A stretch of 46,914 nucleotides of DNA from Clostridia bacterium (GTDB taxonomy: Bacteria > Bacillota > Clostridia > UMGS1810). The notes beneath the pieces are model-generated. The model saw only the letters and a list, made by a program, of their open reading frames with translations. It did no database searches and was not told the origin of the DNA. The translations under genes were made by a program, and so were the position numbers. Positions 46,201-46,914 of this stretch are shown here, piece after piece (position 1 is the first letter of the stretch; each line of letters begins with the position of its first letter). The stretch lies in assembly GCA_017416845.1 (NCBI GenBank), contig JAFQBA010000031.1:1-46914 (forward strand), read 5' to 3'.

Positions 46201-46739
46201 GCCTTTGCAAGTTTGGTGTCGATGTTATAAAATACTTTTATATCGTACCATTTTCCGGTTTCGACTATGTATTTTGTATCTTTGTTCAAAAGATAAAGAG
46301 CTCCGTTTTTTTCACGGATCTGCATAAATGAGTTGCCGTAGTGATAGCAATCATACACACCGAAAAATCTTCTTTGATTGTAGTCATTGAGACAAAAAGA
46401 AGTGTACATTTCGATGCTTTCGGCAAACATATCTTTGGGAAGCCCCATACCGAAGCCTACGCCGCCGTCTTTTGTGGCACGGAGATTAACGCAGGTGTTA
46501 CCTGCGCCAAGGTCTTTGGCAAAAACACCGCTGTATGGGGTTTTGTCATCAACGTAGGCTGTGGCACTTGGAAGTCCAAAGCCTGCGGGTGCGGTTTTGC
46601 CGTTTGCCGCACCTTTAAAATCGTTAAAATCAAAAAAGTAACTGTCTTTTGCTTCATCGGATGCAAATGAAATTGTTGCCGGAGCAAGCATTGACACGAT
46701 GATAGAAAGGCAAAGACAGAATATTTTTATTTTTTTCAT
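43239..46739 (-). CDS. Secreted protein with concanavalin-like domains and three C-terminal SLH domains
   Basis: 1166 residues. Signal peptide (MKKIKIFCLCLSIIVSMLAP...SFA). Residues about 30-440 contain two sandwich domains of concanavalin/LamG type (GKWYDIKVFYNIDTKLAKA). An SbsA-like Ig unit follows (DLVVRFSNPLKDIPSVSIDG) and more beta units to about 650. A helical region of repeated DFD-S-L-L-D-F units covers about 730-950, then a Gly-rich linker (PSSGGGGGGGYGSG) and three SLH domains from 985 (WAEDAIEYLASKGIVNG, APYVGAAVRDKIVSGVG, YAIEFVNAMNEKGIITGMG). It is the first gene of the glycan operon. AAGGAG precedes the ATG. No catalytic site is recognised; glycan binding is likely. Confidence 0.88.
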   Translation of the reverse strand: MKKIKIFCLCLSIIVSMLAPATISFASDEAKDSYFFDFNDFKGAANGKTAPAGFGLPSATAYVDDKTPYSGVFAKDLGAGNTCVNLRATKDGGVGFGMGLPKDMFAESIEMYTSFCLNDYNQRRFFGVYDCYHYGNSFMQIREKNGALYLLNKDTKYIVETGKWYDIKVFYNIDTKLAKAQLIQNGNVVASMTAYYDIYTNKVYGSDGNKPQYMTAIYVHHGSGYYQGKANLAPASSYWDNMGIREIDEVYYPICETDDFSEFVSSADGQTAPEGFSFVGGKVGQNTLTSYEAEGEKMLALSSSGSTSAGIEYKFPTSLGGKFCFDAEVTFADTNAKRSVGLGSENPILVFENDGRITVDGMEVGFYDENESIKVSVIADSVTKSARVKVTCESLNIDCEADISNVTVPYGAFGFYASGSDASSVSYLDNLGVYSVQKLNASPVSKLNVSGEIYPEYDLVVRFSNPLKDIPSVSIDGSALEGSVLLSDTELSIPTASVLDFDTEYALEITDIEDIFGNTLDKTLEIKTVPMWEISDISLDVKDGFAKADVSVKVNAATDFDAVLILTVYDENNTMTGAVCEKLYANESEAVASVSVEAPEGSYVESYLWDGLATMNTLGQKVSFGTQPDSFKDSDASSLKFETDPDASSVTIKGAGIGSAPVRLVVLKPGKTKDDFDADISNAAYIKEFDENSPSDGFAIHLPGANGSFSVMINDNSGCITTENAFKLYAKEIVDGVLALLNGDAPDWKAIICENADILALDISDLLLLEDEFDGFSAEMFSKRAELSDDSFDNVGEFTKSYYASLVPQCINRADGNDEVKSYFEKYADYINIENHDSYETFDGLKEALKDKVFAKIDTDFKCQSVKDVKDAFAESTVLVAIANVTNSVNVAKIIKDNNGWLDFDLSDYNKLKDPYKVNDEIAGETFDNVKDLEEAFDDAVKTAKKKENADKKPSSGGGGGGGYGSGVSITPSVPIINPTPTTDSSNLFNDLESVSWAEDAIEYLASKGIVNGRGDKTFAPNDLVTREEFVKMLVIALGIETESAKADFADVGENDWFAPYVGAAVRDKIVSGVGDGIFGAGSYITREDMAVMAGRSAGIASENSNSNFADDDDISAYAIEFVNAMNEKGIITGMGDGTFMPKGNATRAQAAVIIYRILMMGGSAA

Positions 46740-46809
46740 AAAACTTACTCCTTAACATAGGGATTTAGGAATTAAAATAGGAGTTTATCGGGATGGTTGA
46801 GATGAATTC

Positions 46810-46884
46810 GTAGGGGAGGGTCTCTGCGCCCTCCCGGTGAGAAAACATCGATATATACGGGAGGGCACGGAGACCCTCCCCTAC
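46810..46884. repeat. MITE-like inverted repeat with 27-bp arms
   Basis: Arms 46810-46836 (GTAGGGGAGGGTCTCTGCG...) and 46858-46884 are complementary at 25 of 27 positions plus one G-T pair, with a 21-base centre. GC content is far above the surroundings. It lies 70 bp upstream of the first SLH gene. This shape resembles dispersed palindromic repeats of Clostridia; copy number cannot be judged here. Confidence 0.8.
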
Positions 46885-46914
46885 AACTTCCTTGCGTTAA
46901 ACACCCCGACAAAC

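Overview
The window looks like chromosome of an uncultured low-to-moderate GC Bacillota of class Clostridia. The evidence is AT-rich intergenic DNA with TTGACA/TATAAT promoters, strong GGAGG-type ribosome binding sites, a greA-lysS pair, S-layer-homology (SLH) proteins, BspA-type leucine-rich repeats, copper-amine-oxidase-N-like stalk domains and a B12-dependent diol dehydratase operon. A genus cannot be named from sequence reading alone. Almost all genes are on the minus strand; the exceptions are a MerR regulator and a BspA-like surface protein.

Region 1 (1-16734, minus strand): one long, tightly packed and often overlapping gene series. In transcription order: a small zinc-ribbon protein, a shortened DUF2207-type protein, rfbA and rfbB (dTDP-4-keto-6-deoxyglucose synthesis), two paralogous secreted proteins that share a C-terminal tandem module of about 98 residues, a membrane-anchored cadherin-like protein, a polytopic GT-C-like membrane protein, a polyprenyl-phosphate-type GT2 glycosyltransferase, an ATP-grasp/SDR fusion enzyme, and a WecE-type sugar transaminase cut by the window edge. 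Together they resemble a pathway that makes a dTDP-4-amino-6-deoxy sugar, possibly acylates it, and transfers it through a lipid carrier to a surface acceptor. The two secreted proteins are the natural acceptor candidates. An 81-bp structured repeat follows each of them.

Region 2 (16735-22039): MerR/GyrI-type regulator, a broken small gene, a BspA-like leucine-rich-repeat surface protein and tRNA-Thr(CGT). The last two are bracketed by 87-bp direct repeats that differ at one base.

Region 3 (22040-26656): lysS and greA with a clear promoter, a secreted protein with stalk-like domains, and a stretch of decayed coding sequence.

Region 4 (26717-32298): pduCDE-type coenzyme-B12 diol/glycerol dehydratase, its two-subunit reactivase and a cobalamin adenosyltransferase, with one promoter upstream and a strong hairpin at the end. 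No microcompartment shell gene or aldehyde-processing gene is present in the window, although PduD carries an encapsulation-like N-terminal helix.

Region 5 (32451-46739): an apparent glycan-attack operon. It encodes two SLH-anchored secreted proteins, a cytoplasmic GH20-like glycosidase, an AraC regulator, a cytoplasmic transglutaminase-like protein and a large secreted heparinase II/III-like lyase with a discoidin domain. A 27-bp-armed inverted repeat of MITE type sits upstream.

All functional calls come from reading motifs and protein family resemblance; no database search was run.
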